DNA of 64,000 nucleotides from Phycicoccus sp. Soil802 (GTDB taxonomy: Bacteria > Actinomycetota > Actinomycetes > Actinomycetales > Dermatophilaceae). Each line of letters starts with the position of its first letter. The first letter of the stretch is position 1. Shown here one piece after another: positions 8,896 through 18,054 of this stretch. The position numbers and the translations under genes are program-made. The stretch lies in the NCBI RefSeq assembly GCF_001429605.1, contig NZ_LMSS01000004.1, positions 124,001-188,000 of the forward strand. The letters run 5' to 3'. Under the pieces are notes generated by a model. The model was not told the origin of the DNA. It searched no databases and was given only the letters and a program-made list of their open reading frames with translations.

Positions 8896-9195
8896 ATGCC
8901 CCGCGCCAACCGGCGTCGCCGTGACGACGCCCCGCTGAACCTCGACCGAGCGGTCGGGGGCACCGCGCGGCGGGAGCTGTATGCCGGTGCCGAGTGGTTC
9001 GTGCGCCGCGTCACCGGCAGTGGGGCGAGCCGGGCGTACCTGTGCCCGGGTTGCCAGCAGAACATCCCGATCGGCACGCCCCACGTGGTCGCCTGGCCGG
9101 CCGAGGGCATGGGCGGTCTCGACGACCGACGGCACTGGCACACGCCCTGCTGGGAGGCCCGCGACCGCCGCCACACCCGCGGCGCCACCCGCTGA
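8896..9195 (+). CDS. Small zinc-ribbon-like conserved protein
   Basis: 99 residues. A basic N-terminus (MPRANRRRRDD) is followed by a conserved core EWFVRRVTGS, then YLCPGCQQNI, then HVVAWPAEG and HWHTPCWEARDRR. Two CPGC cysteines plus His/Cys of HWHTPC could bind one zinc ion. Similar small proteins in actinobacteria are often labelled ATP/GTP-binding protein without evidence; I see no nucleotide motif. GAGACT six bases before ATG suggests a leaderless transcript separate from the dehydrogenase. Function unknown; a nucleic-acid role is only a guess from the basic tail and zinc-ribbon pattern. Confidence 0.75.
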   Translation: MPRANRRRRDDAPLNLDRAVGGTARRELYAGAEWFVRRVTGSGASRAYLCPGCQQNIPIGTPHVVAWPAEGMGGLDDRRHWHTPCWEARDRRHTRGATR

Positions 9196-9303
9196 CCCGC
9201 TGACTCGGCGCGCCAGGGGGGCCAGCCGCGCGGCACGCGTGCCCAATGACGACTCGGCGCGAACCTGTTTCGCGGGGACCGACGTGCGGAGGATGCTGGC
9301 TCC

Positions 9304-9663
9304 ATGAGAGTGGCGGCGGCGGTCTGTTCGCTCGTGCTCGGCCTGGGGTTCGGCCTCCCCGGCGTCTTCGGCGCGCTGCACCTTGCCCGCACCGGTGAGG
9401 TCTGGACGTTCGTCGGTTTCCCGACCTACGGTGGCGGCCCGTTCGAGCGCTGGGGCATCCCAACCTCGGTGGCGCTGGTGGTGGGCTTCGTTCTCGTGTG
9501 CGCTGCCGAGGTGGTGCTGGGCGTCCTGATCCTGGCTGACGCCCCCGGCGCGAAGGCCCTGTCGATCGCCCTCCTGCCGTTCGAGCTCGCCTACTGGGTC
9601 GGGTTCGCGTTGCCCTTCGGCCCACCCCTCGGCATCGCCCGCACTGTCCTGCTGTTCCTCTGA
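9304..9663 (+). CDS. Small multi-pass membrane protein
   Basis: 119 residues, unrecognised. Hydrophobic segments are at about 3-24, 56-79 and 84-118, so three to four membrane helices. The region between the first two (TGEVWTFVGFPTYGGGPFERWG) is polar and aromatic and may be extracytoplasmic. GATGCT six bases before the ATG fits a leaderless start. It is convergent with the next minus-strand gene, two bases after its stop. No catalytic motif is visible. Confidence 0.65.
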   Translation: MRVAAAVCSLVLGLGFGLPGVFGALHLARTGEVWTFVGFPTYGGGPFERWGIPTSVALVVGFVLVCAAEVVLGVLILADAPGAKALSIALLPFELAYWVGFALPFGPPLGIARTVLLFL

Positions 9664-9665
9664 GG

Positions 9666-10202
9666 TCAGCCCGGCGCGCCACCGCCCGCCTCGACGAGGA
9701 CCTTGACCCTGGTCACGTACGCGTCGAGCGCCTCCTGGAGCTTGGTCCCCACTTTCCGAGTGAAGCCGACGGGGACCTTTGACTCGAAACGGACGACATA
9801 GCGGCACCCGCCGGCCGCGTCGGTCAGTTCGTGACGTTCGATCGTCGACACCCGTTCGGTCCGTGACCGGCGGACGGACAGGCTCGGCGGGAGGTGGGTC
9901 AGTACATCCGACTCGAGCACGGCAAGCTGTCCCTGATCGGTCGTGCGGAACACGAAGAGGGTCCTGTCGTGACCGTCCACGGCCGTGCCAGGGACGGTGA
10001 ACAGCTTCACGCGATGGCCCTCCAGGAGAAGCGCTTCAACGCCGTCTGCCTCGACCAGATCCCAGACGGCTTGACCGGTGGCACGGATGTGAACCTCGGA
10101 CTGCGCCTCGAAGAGCTCGCCGAAGAGCTCGTCGTCGCGCCGCTCGTCCTGCCGTCGTGACCAGCGCTGCTCAAGGCGCCCCAAGAACCCCGTCCCCTGC
10201 AT
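9666..10202 (-). CDS. SRPBCC-like hypothetical protein
   Basis: 178 residues, cytosolic. Residues about 35-160 show the START/SRPBCC pattern: SEVHIRATGQAVWDLV, a mid strand LAVLESDVLTHLPPSL, then STIERHELTDAAGGCRYVVR and a C-terminal helix KLQEALDAYVTRVKVLVEAG. Such proteins bind hydrophobic ligands; no active site is evident. The charged N-terminus (LEQRWSRRQDERRDDEL) may be a helix. Codon use is somewhat less biased than in neighbours. It stands alone, with no operon partner. The fold assignment is by pattern only. Confidence 0.6.
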   Translation of the reverse strand: MQGTGFLGRLEQRWSRRQDERRDDELFGELFEAQSEVHIRATGQAVWDLVEADGVEALLLEGHRVKLFTVPGTAVDGHDRTLFVFRTTDQGQLAVLESDVLTHLPPSLSVRRSRTERVSTIERHELTDAAGGCRYVVRFESKVPVGFTRKVGTKLQEALDAYVTRVKVLVEAGGGAPG

Positions 10203-10304
10203 CCAGCCAGTATCACTGACGGCGCCAGGTCGCGAGTGGCATTGGTCTCAAAGGGCGATCAGTGGCTGTGGTGGCGCAGCTGCCCGCGGGCCCGTCGCTT
10301 CAGC

Positions 10305-11663
10305 TCAGTGGCGGCGCTGGCGGGGCAGCAGGACCTCTTCGTAGAGGAGCAGCAGGCCGGCGGCGACCGGGATCGCCAGCAGCGCGCCGAGCACGCCGAG
10401 CAGCGTGCCGCCGGCGAGGGCGGCGACAACCGTCACCGCGCCAGGCACCGAGACCGTGCGCTGCATGATCCTCGGTGCCACGACGTAGTTCTCGAGCTGC
10501 TGGTAGACGACGTAGTAGATGAGGGCGATGACCGCCTTCTTGGGCTCGTCGAAGATCGCCACCAGGCACACGACGGCCGCGCCGGCGGTCGCACCCACCA
10601 TGGGGATCAGGCCGAGGAAGCCGACCGCGACGGCCAGCACCGCGGCATACGGGATGCCGACGATCATCATCATGATCCACGAGCAGATGGCGTTGATCGT
10701 CGCGACGGCGACCTGGCCGATGGCGTAGGAGCCGGTGCGTCGCATGATCTCCTCGGACAGCGAGATCACCCGCGGACGACGCGAGGCGGGGACGATCGCG
10801 TAGGCGCCCTGCTTCACGCGGGGGAACGACGCGAGCAGGAACAGCGTGAGGACCAGCACCGTGAAGGCCTGGAAGATCCCGCCGATGACGGCCGCGCCGA
10901 CGCCGAGCACGCCGCCGAAGACCTGGCTGAGGAAGTTGCCGTCGGTGATCCGCTTGTTGAACTCGGCCTGGATCTTGTCAACCACGCCGTAGTGCTGGTC
11001 GAGGTCCTTGACGAAGCGGCTCTGGAGGATCTGGTCGAGGTAGTCGGGCGCCTTCTGGGCGAGGTCGGTGCCCTGCGAGATGACCGGCGGCACCACGACG
11101 AGCCCGAGGAGCGTGAACACCGCCACCACCCCGGCGAAGACCAGGGCGACCGCACCTGCGCGGTTGAGCCCGTGGCGGGTGAGGAACTCGACGAGCGGGT
11201 TGAGCGTGAGGGCCAGGAAGAACGCGATGACGACGAGGGTCAGGACGGTGGTCAGCCGGCCGAGCGTGTGCCAAAGGAGCACGGCCGTGAGCACGCCGAT
11301 CGCGCCGACGAAGCCCATGTAGAACGGCGACTGGCGGTTGAGGGGGCGCCCGGCGCGCCCGTAGCGACGGCCGTCGTCATCGGGCGAGCGCTCGGCGTCG
11401 TCCTCGCGCTCGCGGACTCCCACGCCCAGGTCGGCGTGGCTCGATGGGGACGTCGTGCCGTCGGTGGGCACCCCGTCGGGCTGGTCGCCGGGCTCGCTGG
11501 CCGCGCCGGTCGCTCCCGCTGGCTGACGGCGCGAGGGCAGGATGTCGGCGAGCAGCTCACCCCACTCGCCGGACTGCTCGGAGCGGTCGTGGGGGTGGTT
11601 GCTGGCCCGCAACGCGTCCCGCTGGGCGCGCCGGAACTCTCTCCACCGGTCGAGCACTGACAT
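10305..11663 (-). CDS. AI-2E family transporter
   Basis: Polytopic membrane protein of the PF01594 family, 452 residues. After a charged N-terminal region (about 1-100, low complexity) come helices starting FYMGFVGAIGVLTAVLLWHT, paired helices around 165-200, a soluble mid-domain (about 215-285) and further helices. Near residue 350 is the family motif GIPYAAVLAVAVGFLGLIPM. Named after AI-2 export in E. coli, but many members are Na+/H+ antiporters or of unknown substrate. It has no linked quorum-sensing gene here. The roughly 100-residue hydrophilic N-terminus is longer than in E. coli homologs. Confidence 0.88.
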   Translation of the reverse strand: MSVLDRWREFRRAQRDALRASNHPHDRSEQSGEWGELLADILPSRRQPAGATGAASEPGDQPDGVPTDGTTSPSSHADLGVGVREREDDAERSPDDDGRRYGRAGRPLNRQSPFYMGFVGAIGVLTAVLLWHTLGRLTTVLTLVVIAFFLALTLNPLVEFLTRHGLNRAGAVALVFAGVVAVFTLLGLVVVPPVISQGTDLAQKAPDYLDQILQSRFVKDLDQHYGVVDKIQAEFNKRITDGNFLSQVFGGVLGVGAAVIGGIFQAFTVLVLTLFLLASFPRVKQGAYAIVPASRRPRVISLSEEIMRRTGSYAIGQVAVATINAICSWIMMMIVGIPYAAVLAVAVGFLGLIPMVGATAGAAVVCLVAIFDEPKKAVIALIYYVVYQQLENYVVAPRIMQRTVSVPGAVTVVAALAGGTLLGVLGALLAIPVAAGLLLLYEEVLLPRQRRH

Positions 11664-11711
11664 GCGACGACCCTATGGCACCGACACCCGCCCAGCCCGC
11701 GAAGGCGCAGG

Positions 11712-13052
11712 TCAGGCGTTGCGGAAGCGGTTGATCTGCGGGAGCAGGGCCGCGCGCTTCTCGGTGTCCGTGACCCCGAGGCCAGCCTCGGGCGACAGGG
11801 TGAGGACGCCGACCTTGCCCTGGTGGGCGTTGCGGTGGACGTCGAGGGCCGCCTGGCCGACCTCGTCCATGCCGTAGGTCTTCGACAGCGTCGGCTGGAT
11901 GAGCCCGCGGTTGATCAGCTCGTTGGCCTCCCACGCCTCGCGGTAGTTGGCGAAGTGGCTCGAGATGATCCGCTTGAGGTTCATCCACAGGTAGCGGTTG
12001 TCGTACTCGTGCATGTATCCGGAGGTCGACGCACAGGTGACGATCGTGCCGCCCTTGCGTGCGACGTAGACGCTCGCACCGAAGGTCTCCCGGCCGGGGT
12101 GCTCGAAGACGATGTCGACGTCGTGGCCGCCGGTCAGCTCGCGGATCTTCTTGCCCAGCCGCTGCCACTCCCGCGGGTCCTGCTGGGTGTTGTCGTCGTT
12201 CCAGAACCGGTAGCCCTCGGCGTTGCGGTCGATGATGAGCTCGGCACCCATCTCGCGGCAGATCTGGGCCTTCTCGGGCGACGACACGACGCAGATGGGG
12301 GTCGCCCCGCCGGCCAGGGCCATCTGGGTGGCGTAGGACCCCAGGCCGCCGGAGGCGCCCCAGATGAGCACGCGGTCGCCGAGCTTCATCGCCGCGCCGT
12401 TCTTGGAGATCAGCTGGCGGTAGGCCGTGGAGTTCACGAGCCCGGGGGAGGCCGCCTCCTCCCACGACAGGTGGGCGGGCTTGGGCATCAGCTGGTTCGA
12501 CTTCACGATGGCGAGCTCGGCGAGGCCGCCGAAGTTGGTCTCGAAGCCCCAGATGCGCTGCTGCGGGTCGAGCATCGTGTCGTTGTGGCCGTCGGCGTCC
12601 TCGAGCTCGACGGACAGGCAGTGCGCCACGACCTCCTGGCCGGGCGTCCACTTGGTCACCCCGGGGCCGGTGCGCAGGACGACGCCGGCCAGGTCGGAGC
12701 CGACCACGTGGTAGGGCAGGTCGTGCCGCTTGGCGAACTCGGAGGTGCGGCCGTAGCGCTCGAGGAAGCCGAAGGTCGACACCGGCTCGAAGATCGAGGT
12801 CCACACGGTGTTGTAGTTGATGGCGCTGGCCATGACGGCCACCAAGGCCTCACCCGGCGCGAGCTCGGGCACCGGCACGTCGTCGAGGTGCAGCGACTTG
12901 CGGGGGTCCTTGTCCTTGCTGGCCAGGCCCTCGAACATCTCGACCTCGTCCTTGTGCACCGTCACGGCGCGGTAGGACTCGGGGATGGACAGCCCGGCAT
13001 ACGTCTCCTGGGTGCGGTCCCCAGAGAGGATGGCGTCGCGGATTTCCTGCAT
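11712..13052 (-). CDS. ccrA: Crotonyl-CoA carboxylase/reductase
   Basis: NADPH-dependent reductive carboxylase of crotonyl-CoA to ethylmalonyl-CoA (or reductase to butyryl-CoA without CO2); 446 residues, the usual length. It is an MDR-fold enzyme with N-terminus MQEIRDAILSGD, core INYNTVWTSIFEPVSTF, the GFETNFGG loop with the conserved Phe-Glu used in CO2 binding, the nucleotide site LIWGASGGLGSYATQ, and HFANYREAWEAN near the C-terminus. The epimerase gene lies upstream on the same strand, 178 bp away. Role: ethylmalonyl-CoA pathway for C2 assimilation or supply of extender units and branched precursors. Confidence 0.95.
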   Translation of the reverse strand: MQEIRDAILSGDRTQETYAGLSIPESYRAVTVHKDEVEMFEGLASKDKDPRKSLHLDDVPVPELAPGEALVAVMASAINYNTVWTSIFEPVSTFGFLERYGRTSEFAKRHDLPYHVVGSDLAGVVLRTGPGVTKWTPGQEVVAHCLSVELEDADGHNDTMLDPQQRIWGFETNFGGLAELAIVKSNQLMPKPAHLSWEEAASPGLVNSTAYRQLISKNGAAMKLGDRVLIWGASGGLGSYATQMALAGGATPICVVSSPEKAQICREMGAELIIDRNAEGYRFWNDDNTQQDPREWQRLGKKIRELTGGHDVDIVFEHPGRETFGASVYVARKGGTIVTCASTSGYMHEYDNRYLWMNLKRIISSHFANYREAWEANELINRGLIQPTLSKTYGMDEVGQAALDVHRNAHQGKVGVLTLSPEAGLGVTDTEKRAALLPQINRFRNA

Positions 13053-13230
13053 CGGTGTGGCTCCTCGGCGTCGTCGGCACGTGCAGCCGAAACTACTGCT
13101 GGGTAAGGCGATCCGGGGCCCGGTGAGACTCCGGTCACGCGGTGACCTACCTCACCCGCCGCCTGCCTCGGCGGGCTCACGGACCGGGTATGCCGCGTGG
13201 CCAGTCCCAGCCTTGGGTCCCCGCTGGCGG

Positions 13231-13671
13231 TCAGTGCGTCTCGTGCGCGGGCTGGACCAGCTCCACGAGGATGCCGCCGGCGTCCTTGGGGTGGATGAAG
13301 TTGACGCGGGAGTTCGAGGTCCCCCGTCGCGGCTCGTCGTAGAGCAGGCGCAGGCCCCGGTCACGGAGCACCTGGCTGACGGCTTCGACGTCCTCGACCC
13401 GGTAGGCGACCTGCTGCACGCCGGGGCCTGAGCGGTCGAGGAACTTGGCAATCGTCGACTCCGGGGAGAGCGGCGCGAGCAGCTGGATGTGGGAGCCGCT
13501 GCCGCCCACGGCCATCATCGCCTCGCGCACGCCCTGCTCCTCGTTGACCTCCTCGTGCGCCAGCGTCATGCCGTAGGTGTCGCGGTAGAAGGCGATCGCC
13601 TCGTCGAGGTCGCGCACCGCGACCCCCACGTGGTCGATGGCCGTGAACAGGTCGATCGGCAGGCGGGTCAT
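13231..13671 (-). CDS. mce: Methylmalonyl-CoA epimerase
   Basis: Vicinal oxygen chelate enzyme converting (S)- to (R)-methylmalonyl-CoA (also ethylmalonyl-CoA); 146 residues. I chose the ATG at 13671, giving MTRLPIDLFTAIDHVGVAVR; the longer upstream frame adds 36 non-conserved residues. Metal ligands expected in IDHVGVAV (His), SHIQLLAP (His) and GILVELVQP (Glu) are all present. It is transcribed toward ccrA, so the two may share a transcript and pathway: carboxylated acyl-CoA products need this epimerase before a B12 mutase. The mutase is not in the window. Confidence 0.93.
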   Translation of the reverse strand: MTRLPIDLFTAIDHVGVAVRDLDEAIAFYRDTYGMTLAHEEVNEEQGVREAMMAVGGSGSHIQLLAPLSPESTIAKFLDRSGPGVQQVAYRVEDVEAVSQVLRDRGLRLLYDEPRRGTSNSRVNFIHPKDAGGILVELVQPAHETH

Positions 13672-13876
13672 GCCACCACCGTAGGCACCCGGCCGCCCGG
13701 CAGACAGGGGTGAGTCGTGTGGTGGTCGCCACGAGGGGTGACCCGGCAGGCCCGGATCGGCGACGGCCCGCCGGGTCACGGTGGTGGTGTGGTGGTGCCC
13801 CCAGGGGACCGGCCCGGAGCCTCCCGCGGGTGCCGCCCGAGCACGCCCGGGGACGGTTCGTCGTGCGCGAGGCCCC

Positions 13877-13882
13877 TAGACT
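13877..13882 (+). promoter_or_regulatory. -10 box of gatC (leaderless)
   Basis: TAGACT followed by seven bases and the gatC ATG; no ribosome site between. Confidence 0.6.
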
Positions 13883-13889
13883 GGCGCCC

Positions 13890-14186
13890 ATGTCCGCACT
13901 GTCCCGGGACGACGTCGCGCACCTCGCCGGCCTCGCCCGCATCGACCTGTCCGACGCCGAGCTCGACCGCATGGTCGGCGAGCTCGGCGTCATCCTCGAG
14001 TCCGTCGCCAAGGTGCAGGAGGTGGCCGCCGACGAGATCGAGCCGATGTCGCACCCGCTGCCCCTGACCAACGTCACGCGTCCCGACGAGGTCCGCCCGT
14101 CCCTCGGTGCCGAGGCCGCCCTGGCTGCTGCTCCCGAGAAGGAGCAACAGCGCTTCTCGGTGCCCCGCATCCTCGACGAAGACTGA
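13890..14186 (+). CDS. gatC: Asp-tRNA(Asn)/Glu-tRNA(Gln) amidotransferase subunit C
   Basis: Small scaffold subunit of GatCAB, 98 residues, beginning [20 protein letters not shown]. It stabilises GatA against GatB. The conserved segment [20 protein letters not shown], then the C-terminal [10 protein letters not shown], match the family. It is the first gene of gatC-gatA-gatB and probably leaderless (TAGACT box). The complex amidates Glu-tRNA(Gln) and Asp-tRNA(Asn). With a likely non-discriminating GltX at the far end of the window, this is the main route to Gln-tRNA in such organisms. Confidence 0.95.
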   Translation: MSALSRDDVAHLAGLARIDLSDAELDRMVGELGVILESVAKVQEVAADEIEPMSHPLPLTNVTRPDEVRPSLGAEAALAAAPEKEQQRFSVPRILDED

Positions 14187-14250
14187 GCGACCGCGCCGAG
14201 TGCGCGTCCCACCCAGCGACAGACCCTGCGACAGACCAAGGACGACCCTC

Positions 14251-15768
14251 GTGAACACCGACCCCACCCGCCTCAGCGCCGCTGAGCTGGCTCATGCCAT
14301 CGCCTCGAAGGAGCTCAGCTCCGTCGAGGTCGTCCAGGCCCACCTCGACCGGATCGCCGCGGTCGACGCCGACGTGCACGCGTTCCTCCACGTGGACGGC
14401 GCAGGCGCGCTCGACGCGGCCCGGGCCGTCGACGAGCGCCGGGCGTCCGGCGAGGACCTGCACGTCCTCGCCGGCGTCCCGATCGCCGTCAAGGACGTCA
14501 TGGCGACGAAGGGCCTGCCGACGACGTGCGGCTCCAAGATCCTCGAGGGCTGGATCCCGCCCTACGACGCCACGCTCGTGTCGCGGCTCAAGGCAGCCGG
14601 CATGCCGATCCTCGGCAAGACCAACATGGACGAGTTCGCGATGGGGTCCTCGACCGAGCACTCGGCCTACGGACCCACCCACAACCCCTGGGACCTCACC
14701 CGGATCCCCGGCGGGTCGGGAGGTGGCTCCTCGGCCGTGGTCGCGGCATACGAGGCACCGCTGGCGATCGGCACCGACACCGGTGGGTCGATCCGCCAGC
14801 CGGCCTCGGTGACGGGCACCGTCGGCGTGAAGCCGACCTACGGTGGTGTCTCGCGCTACGGCCTCGTGGCCCTGGCCTCGAGCCTCGACCAGGCCGGTCC
14901 GTGCACGCGGACCGTGCTCGACGCCGCGCTGCTGCACTCGGTCATCGGTGGCCACGACCCGATGGACTCCACCTCGATCAACGCCCCGGTGCCCTCGGTC
15001 GTCGAGGCCGCACGGCGGGCCGACGTCAAGGGGCTCAAGGTCGGCGTCATCAAGGAGCTCGGGGGAGAGGGCTACCAGGCCGGCGTGCGCGCCCGGTTCG
15101 ACGAGTCGGTCACCCTGCTCCAGGAGGCCGGGGCCGAGGTCGTCGAGGTGTCCTGCCCGAGCTTCGACTACGCGCTGGCCGCCTACTACCTGATCCTGCC
15201 GAGTGAGGCGTCCTCGAACCTCGCGAAGTTCGACGCCATGCGCTACGGCCTGCGGGTGCTGCCCGAGGGGATTGAGGACCCGAGCGCGGAGCAGGTCATG
15301 GCGGCCACGCGTGACGCCGGCTTCGGCGACGAGGTCAAACGCCGCATCATCCTCGGCACCTACGCCCTGTCGAGCGGCTACTACGACGCCTACTACGGTC
15401 AGGCCCAGAAGGTGCGCCGGCTCATCGCCAACGACTTCTCCACCGCCTTCGAGCAGGTCGACGTGCTGGTGAGCCCGACGGCCCCGACCACCGCGTTCAA
15501 GCTCGGCGACAAGCTGGACGACCCGATGTCGATGTACCTCCAGGACGTCGCCACCATCCCGGCCAACCTCGCGGGCGTGCCCGGCATGTCGCTGCCCAGC
15601 GGTCTGGCCGACGAGGACGGGCTGCCCACCGGCATCCAGATCCTCGCCCCAGCGACCCAGGACGAGCGTCTCTACAACGTGGGTGCCGCGCTCGAGAAGA
15701 TGCTCGTCGACCGATGGGGTGGGCCGTTGCTGGCCAAGGCGCCCCAGCTGACCGCGAAGGGAGCGTGA
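14251..15768 (+). CDS. gatA: Asp/Glu-tRNA amidotransferase subunit A
   Basis: Glutaminase/amidase subunit, 505 residues, amidase-signature fold. It releases ammonia from glutamine and channels it to GatB. The Ser-cisSer-Lys triad is visible: Lys82 in IAVKDVM, cis-Ser in the GGSGGGSS run near 155-161 and the nucleophile Ser near 183 in [13 protein letters not shown] chose the GTG at 14251 ([17 protein letters not shown]), preceded by AAGGA; a further upstream frame is not conserved. It lies 64 bp after gatC and 2 bp before gatB. Confidence 0.97.
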   Translation: MNTDPTRLSAAELAHAIASKELSSVEVVQAHLDRIAAVDADVHAFLHVDGAGALDAARAVDERRASGEDLHVLAGVPIAVKDVMATKGLPTTCGSKILEGWIPPYDATLVSRLKAAGMPILGKTNMDEFAMGSSTEHSAYGPTHNPWDLTRIPGGSGGGSSAVVAAYEAPLAIGTDTGGSIRQPASVTGTVGVKPTYGGVSRYGLVALASSLDQAGPCTRTVLDAALLHSVIGGHDPMDSTSINAPVPSVVEAARRADVKGLKVGVIKELGGEGYQAGVRARFDESVTLLQEAGAEVVEVSCPSFDYALAAYYLILPSEASSNLAKFDAMRYGLRVLPEGIEDPSAEQVMAATRDAGFGDEVKRRIILGTYALSSGYYDAYYGQAQKVRRLIANDFSTAFEQVDVLVSPTAPTTAFKLGDKLDDPMSMYLQDVATIPANLAGVPGMSLPSGLADEDGLPTGIQILAPATQDERLYNVGAALEKMLVDRWGGPLLAKAPQLTAKGA

Positions 15769-15770
15769 CC

Positions 15771-17306
15771 ATGAGCAGCGCCACGTCCGTTGCCGAGGAG
15801 ATCGTCGACTACGACGAGGCCCTCGAGCGCTACGACCCCGTGATGGGGCTCGAGGTGCACGTCGAGCTCAACACGGCGACGAAGATGTTCTGCGGGTGCG
15901 CGACCGGGTTCGGGGCCGACCCCAACAGCCAGGTCTGCCCCGTCTGCCTCGGCCTGCCCGGTGCCCTGCCGGTGGTCAACGAGAAGGCCGTCGAGTCGGC
16001 CATCCGGATCGGCCTCGCGCTCAACTGCGAGATCGCCGAGTGGTGCCGGTTCGCCCGGAAGAACTACTTCTACCCGGACATGCCGAAGAACTTCCAGACC
16101 AGCCAGTACGACGAGCCGATCGCCTTCGAGGGCCACCTCGATGTCGAGCTCGGGGACGGCACGACCTACCGCGTCGAGATCGAGCGCGCCCACATGGAGG
16201 AGGACACCGGCAAGTCGCTGCACATCGGCGGCGCGACCGGTCGCATCCACGGTGCCGACCACTCGCTGGTCGACTACAACCGCGCTGGCATCCCGCTCAT
16301 CGAGATCGTGACGAAGCCGCTGACCGGCGCGGGGAAGCGTGCACCCGAGGTCGCCAAGGCCTACGTCGGCGCCCTGCGTGAGCTGCTCCGAGCCCTCGGG
16401 GTCTCCGACGTGAAGATGGAGCAGGGTTCGCTGCGATGCGATGCCAACGTCTCCCTGCGCCCGCGCGCGACCGGCGACCAGTCTCAGGACGACGTGCCGC
16501 TCGGCACGCGCACCGAGACCAAGAACGTCAACTCGCTGCGCAGCGTCGAGCGGGCCGTCCGCTACGAGATCACCCGTCACGCGGCGATCCTCGACAGGGG
16601 CGACAAGATCACCCAGGAGACGCGGCACTGGCACGAGGACACCGGCGTCACGACCAGCGGTCGCGAGAAGTCGGACGCCGAGGACTACCGCTACTTCCCC
16701 GAGCCCGACCTGGTGCCCGTGGCCCCGACCCGCGAGACCGTGGAGATGCTGCGGGGCACCCTGCCCGAGGCTCCCGGTGAGCGTCGGCGCCGCCTGCAGA
16801 ACGACTGGGGCTACAGCGATCTCGAGATGCGTGACGTCATGAACGCCGGTGCGGTCGCCCTCATCGAGGAGACCGTGGCCGCTGGTGCCACGCCGGCCGG
16901 TGCGCGCAAGTGGTGGACCGGTGAGCTGGCCCGCCGCGCCAACGTCGAAGGCCGGAGCGTCGAGGAGTTCGGCGTCACCCCCGCCCACATCGCCGAGCTC
17001 GACCGGCTGGTCCGGGACGGCCGGCTCAACGACTCGATGGCCCGTCAGGTGCTCGAGGGCGTGATCGCCGGCGAGGGCGCACCGACCGAGGTGGCGGACG
17101 CCCGCGGCTTGGAGCTCGTGCAGGACGACGGCGCGCTCGAGGCAGCCGTCGACAAGGTCATCGAGGCCAACGCCGAGGTCGCCCAGAAGGTGCGCGACGG
17201 CAAGGTCCAGGCCGCTGGTGCGCTCATCGGCCAGGTGATGAAGGAGATGAAGGGCCAGGCCGATGCCGGCAAGGCCCGCGAGCTGATCCTCGCCAAGCTG
17301 AGCTGA
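15771..17306 (+). CDS. gatB: Asp/Glu-tRNA amidotransferase subunit B
   Basis: Kinase/transamidase subunit, 511 residues, that activates the side-chain carboxylate of misacylated Glu-tRNA(Gln) or Asp-tRNA(Asn) and transfers ammonia. Signature [20 protein letters not shown] near residues 22-41, with a Cys pair here and [13 protein letters not shown] near 63 forming the zinc site, and a C-terminal YqeY-like helical domain (about 360-511) for tRNA binding. Start is the ATG at 15771; a GTG two codons earlier overlaps the gatA stop and is also possible. Followed by a perfect 50-bp palindrome. Confidence 0.97.
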   Translation: MSSATSVAEEIVDYDEALERYDPVMGLEVHVELNTATKMFCGCATGFGADPNSQVCPVCLGLPGALPVVNEKAVESAIRIGLALNCEIAEWCRFARKNYFYPDMPKNFQTSQYDEPIAFEGHLDVELGDGTTYRVEIERAHMEEDTGKSLHIGGATGRIHGADHSLVDYNRAGIPLIEIVTKPLTGAGKRAPEVAKAYVGALRELLRALGVSDVKMEQGSLRCDANVSLRPRATGDQSQDDVPLGTRTETKNVNSLRSVERAVRYEITRHAAILDRGDKITQETRHWHEDTGVTTSGREKSDAEDYRYFPEPDLVPVAPTRETVEMLRGTLPEAPGERRRRLQNDWGYSDLEMRDVMNAGAVALIEETVAAGATPAGARKWWTGELARRANVEGRSVEEFGVTPAHIAELDRLVRDGRLNDSMARQVLEGVIAGEGAPTEVADARGLELVQDDGALEAAVDKVIEANAEVAQKVRDGKVQAAGALIGQVMKEMKGQADAGKARELILAKLS

Positions 17307-17332
17307 CGTCCGCTCACCGCACCCGCTGAGCC

Positions 17333-17382
17333 TCTGTTGGAAGGGGAACTACCGGATATCCGGTAGTTCCCCTTCCAACAGA
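17333..17382. terminator. Perfect 50-bp palindrome after gatB
   Basis: Every base from 17333 to 17382 pairs with its mirror around the GATATC centre (TCTGTTGGAAGGGGAACTAC and its complement). It sits between gatB and the convergent DUF937 gene, so it can fold in either transcript and is probably a bidirectional terminator. There is no loop and no long T run, unlike a standard terminator. Confidence 0.75.
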
Positions 17383-17401
17383 CGTGGTCACGGGGCGGCT
17401 G

Positions 17402-17974
17402 TCAGCGGCGGCCTGCGCCGAGCAGGCCGCCGAGCACGTCCGTGATGATCGACCCGGTGTCGACCCCGCCGGACTGCGTGCCCTTGGTGGCCCCGCCGAG
17501 GACCTGACCGAGGATGTCGCCGAGCCCGCCGCCGCCCGCGCTCGCGGACGGCGACCGGGAGGCGTCGGCCGCGCCCCCGAGCACCTTCTTGGCCAGCCAG
17601 GACAGCACGATGGGCGCGAGGATCGGGATCAGCTTGGCGACGATCCCCTTGCCTGCTGACCCGCTGATACCCCCGAGCTGGCTGACCACCTGGTCACGGT
17701 TGTCGCCGAAGATGTGCTGAGCGATCTTGTCGCCCTCGGCCGGGTCGACCTGGCCGAGGTCGACGCCGCCCTCGACCAGCGCCGGGTCGTGCTGGCCCAG
17801 CGCCTCGGCGAGCGAAGCCGCACCTGCCGGGTCGGCCGCGTTGGCGTCGAGACCGCCGAGCAGGGCCGGTAGTGCGGTCCTGGCAGCCTGCTCGACGTCC
17901 GCGGGGTCGGCCCCCACCTGCTGCGCGAGCTGGTCGAGGTCGACCTGCGACAGGATCTCGTCCACTGCTGACAT
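17402..17974 (-). CDS. DUF937 domain protein (YidB-like)
   Basis: 190 residues. DUF937 core from about 1 to 130: LSQVDLDQLAQQVGADPADV, ALPALLGGLDANA, QVVSQLGGISG and IPILAPIVLSWLAKKVLGG, with helical repeats rich in Leu/Ala. The C-terminal third is Gly/Ser-rich with GLGDILGQVLGGATKG and IITDVLGGLLGAGRR, amphipathic segments seen at the tail of such proteins. The start ATG at 17974 follows AGAAGGGGG. Function unknown; E. coli YidB is uncharacterised, and some relatives have bacteriocin-like annotation without proof. Convergent with gatB. Confidence 0.8.
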   Translation of the reverse strand: MSAVDEILSQVDLDQLAQQVGADPADVEQAARTALPALLGGLDANAADPAGAASLAEALGQHDPALVEGGVDLGQVDPAEGDKIAQHIFGDNRDQVVSQLGGISGSAGKGIVAKLIPILAPIVLSWLAKKVLGGAADASRSPSASAGGGGLGDILGQVLGGATKGTQSGGVDTGSIITDVLGGLLGAGRR

Positions 17975-18054
17975 GGGTGCCCCCTTCTGAGGTGGTCGGC
18001 CGCCATGGCCGCGCCTGGCGTCAACGTACCGCGCCGCCGTCCGCGCGGGCAGGC

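Noticed and set aside
7015-9807. A 930-codon open frame on the minus strand
   Set aside because: It lies antisense to the duplicated dehydrogenase and small genes, has no recognisable motif, and its composition (Asp/Gly/Arg/Val-rich) is that of a GC-rich shadow frame.
10203-10304. Regulatory or gene content between the SRPBCC-like and AI-2E genes
   Set aside because: No hairpin, promoter or frame beyond chance was found.
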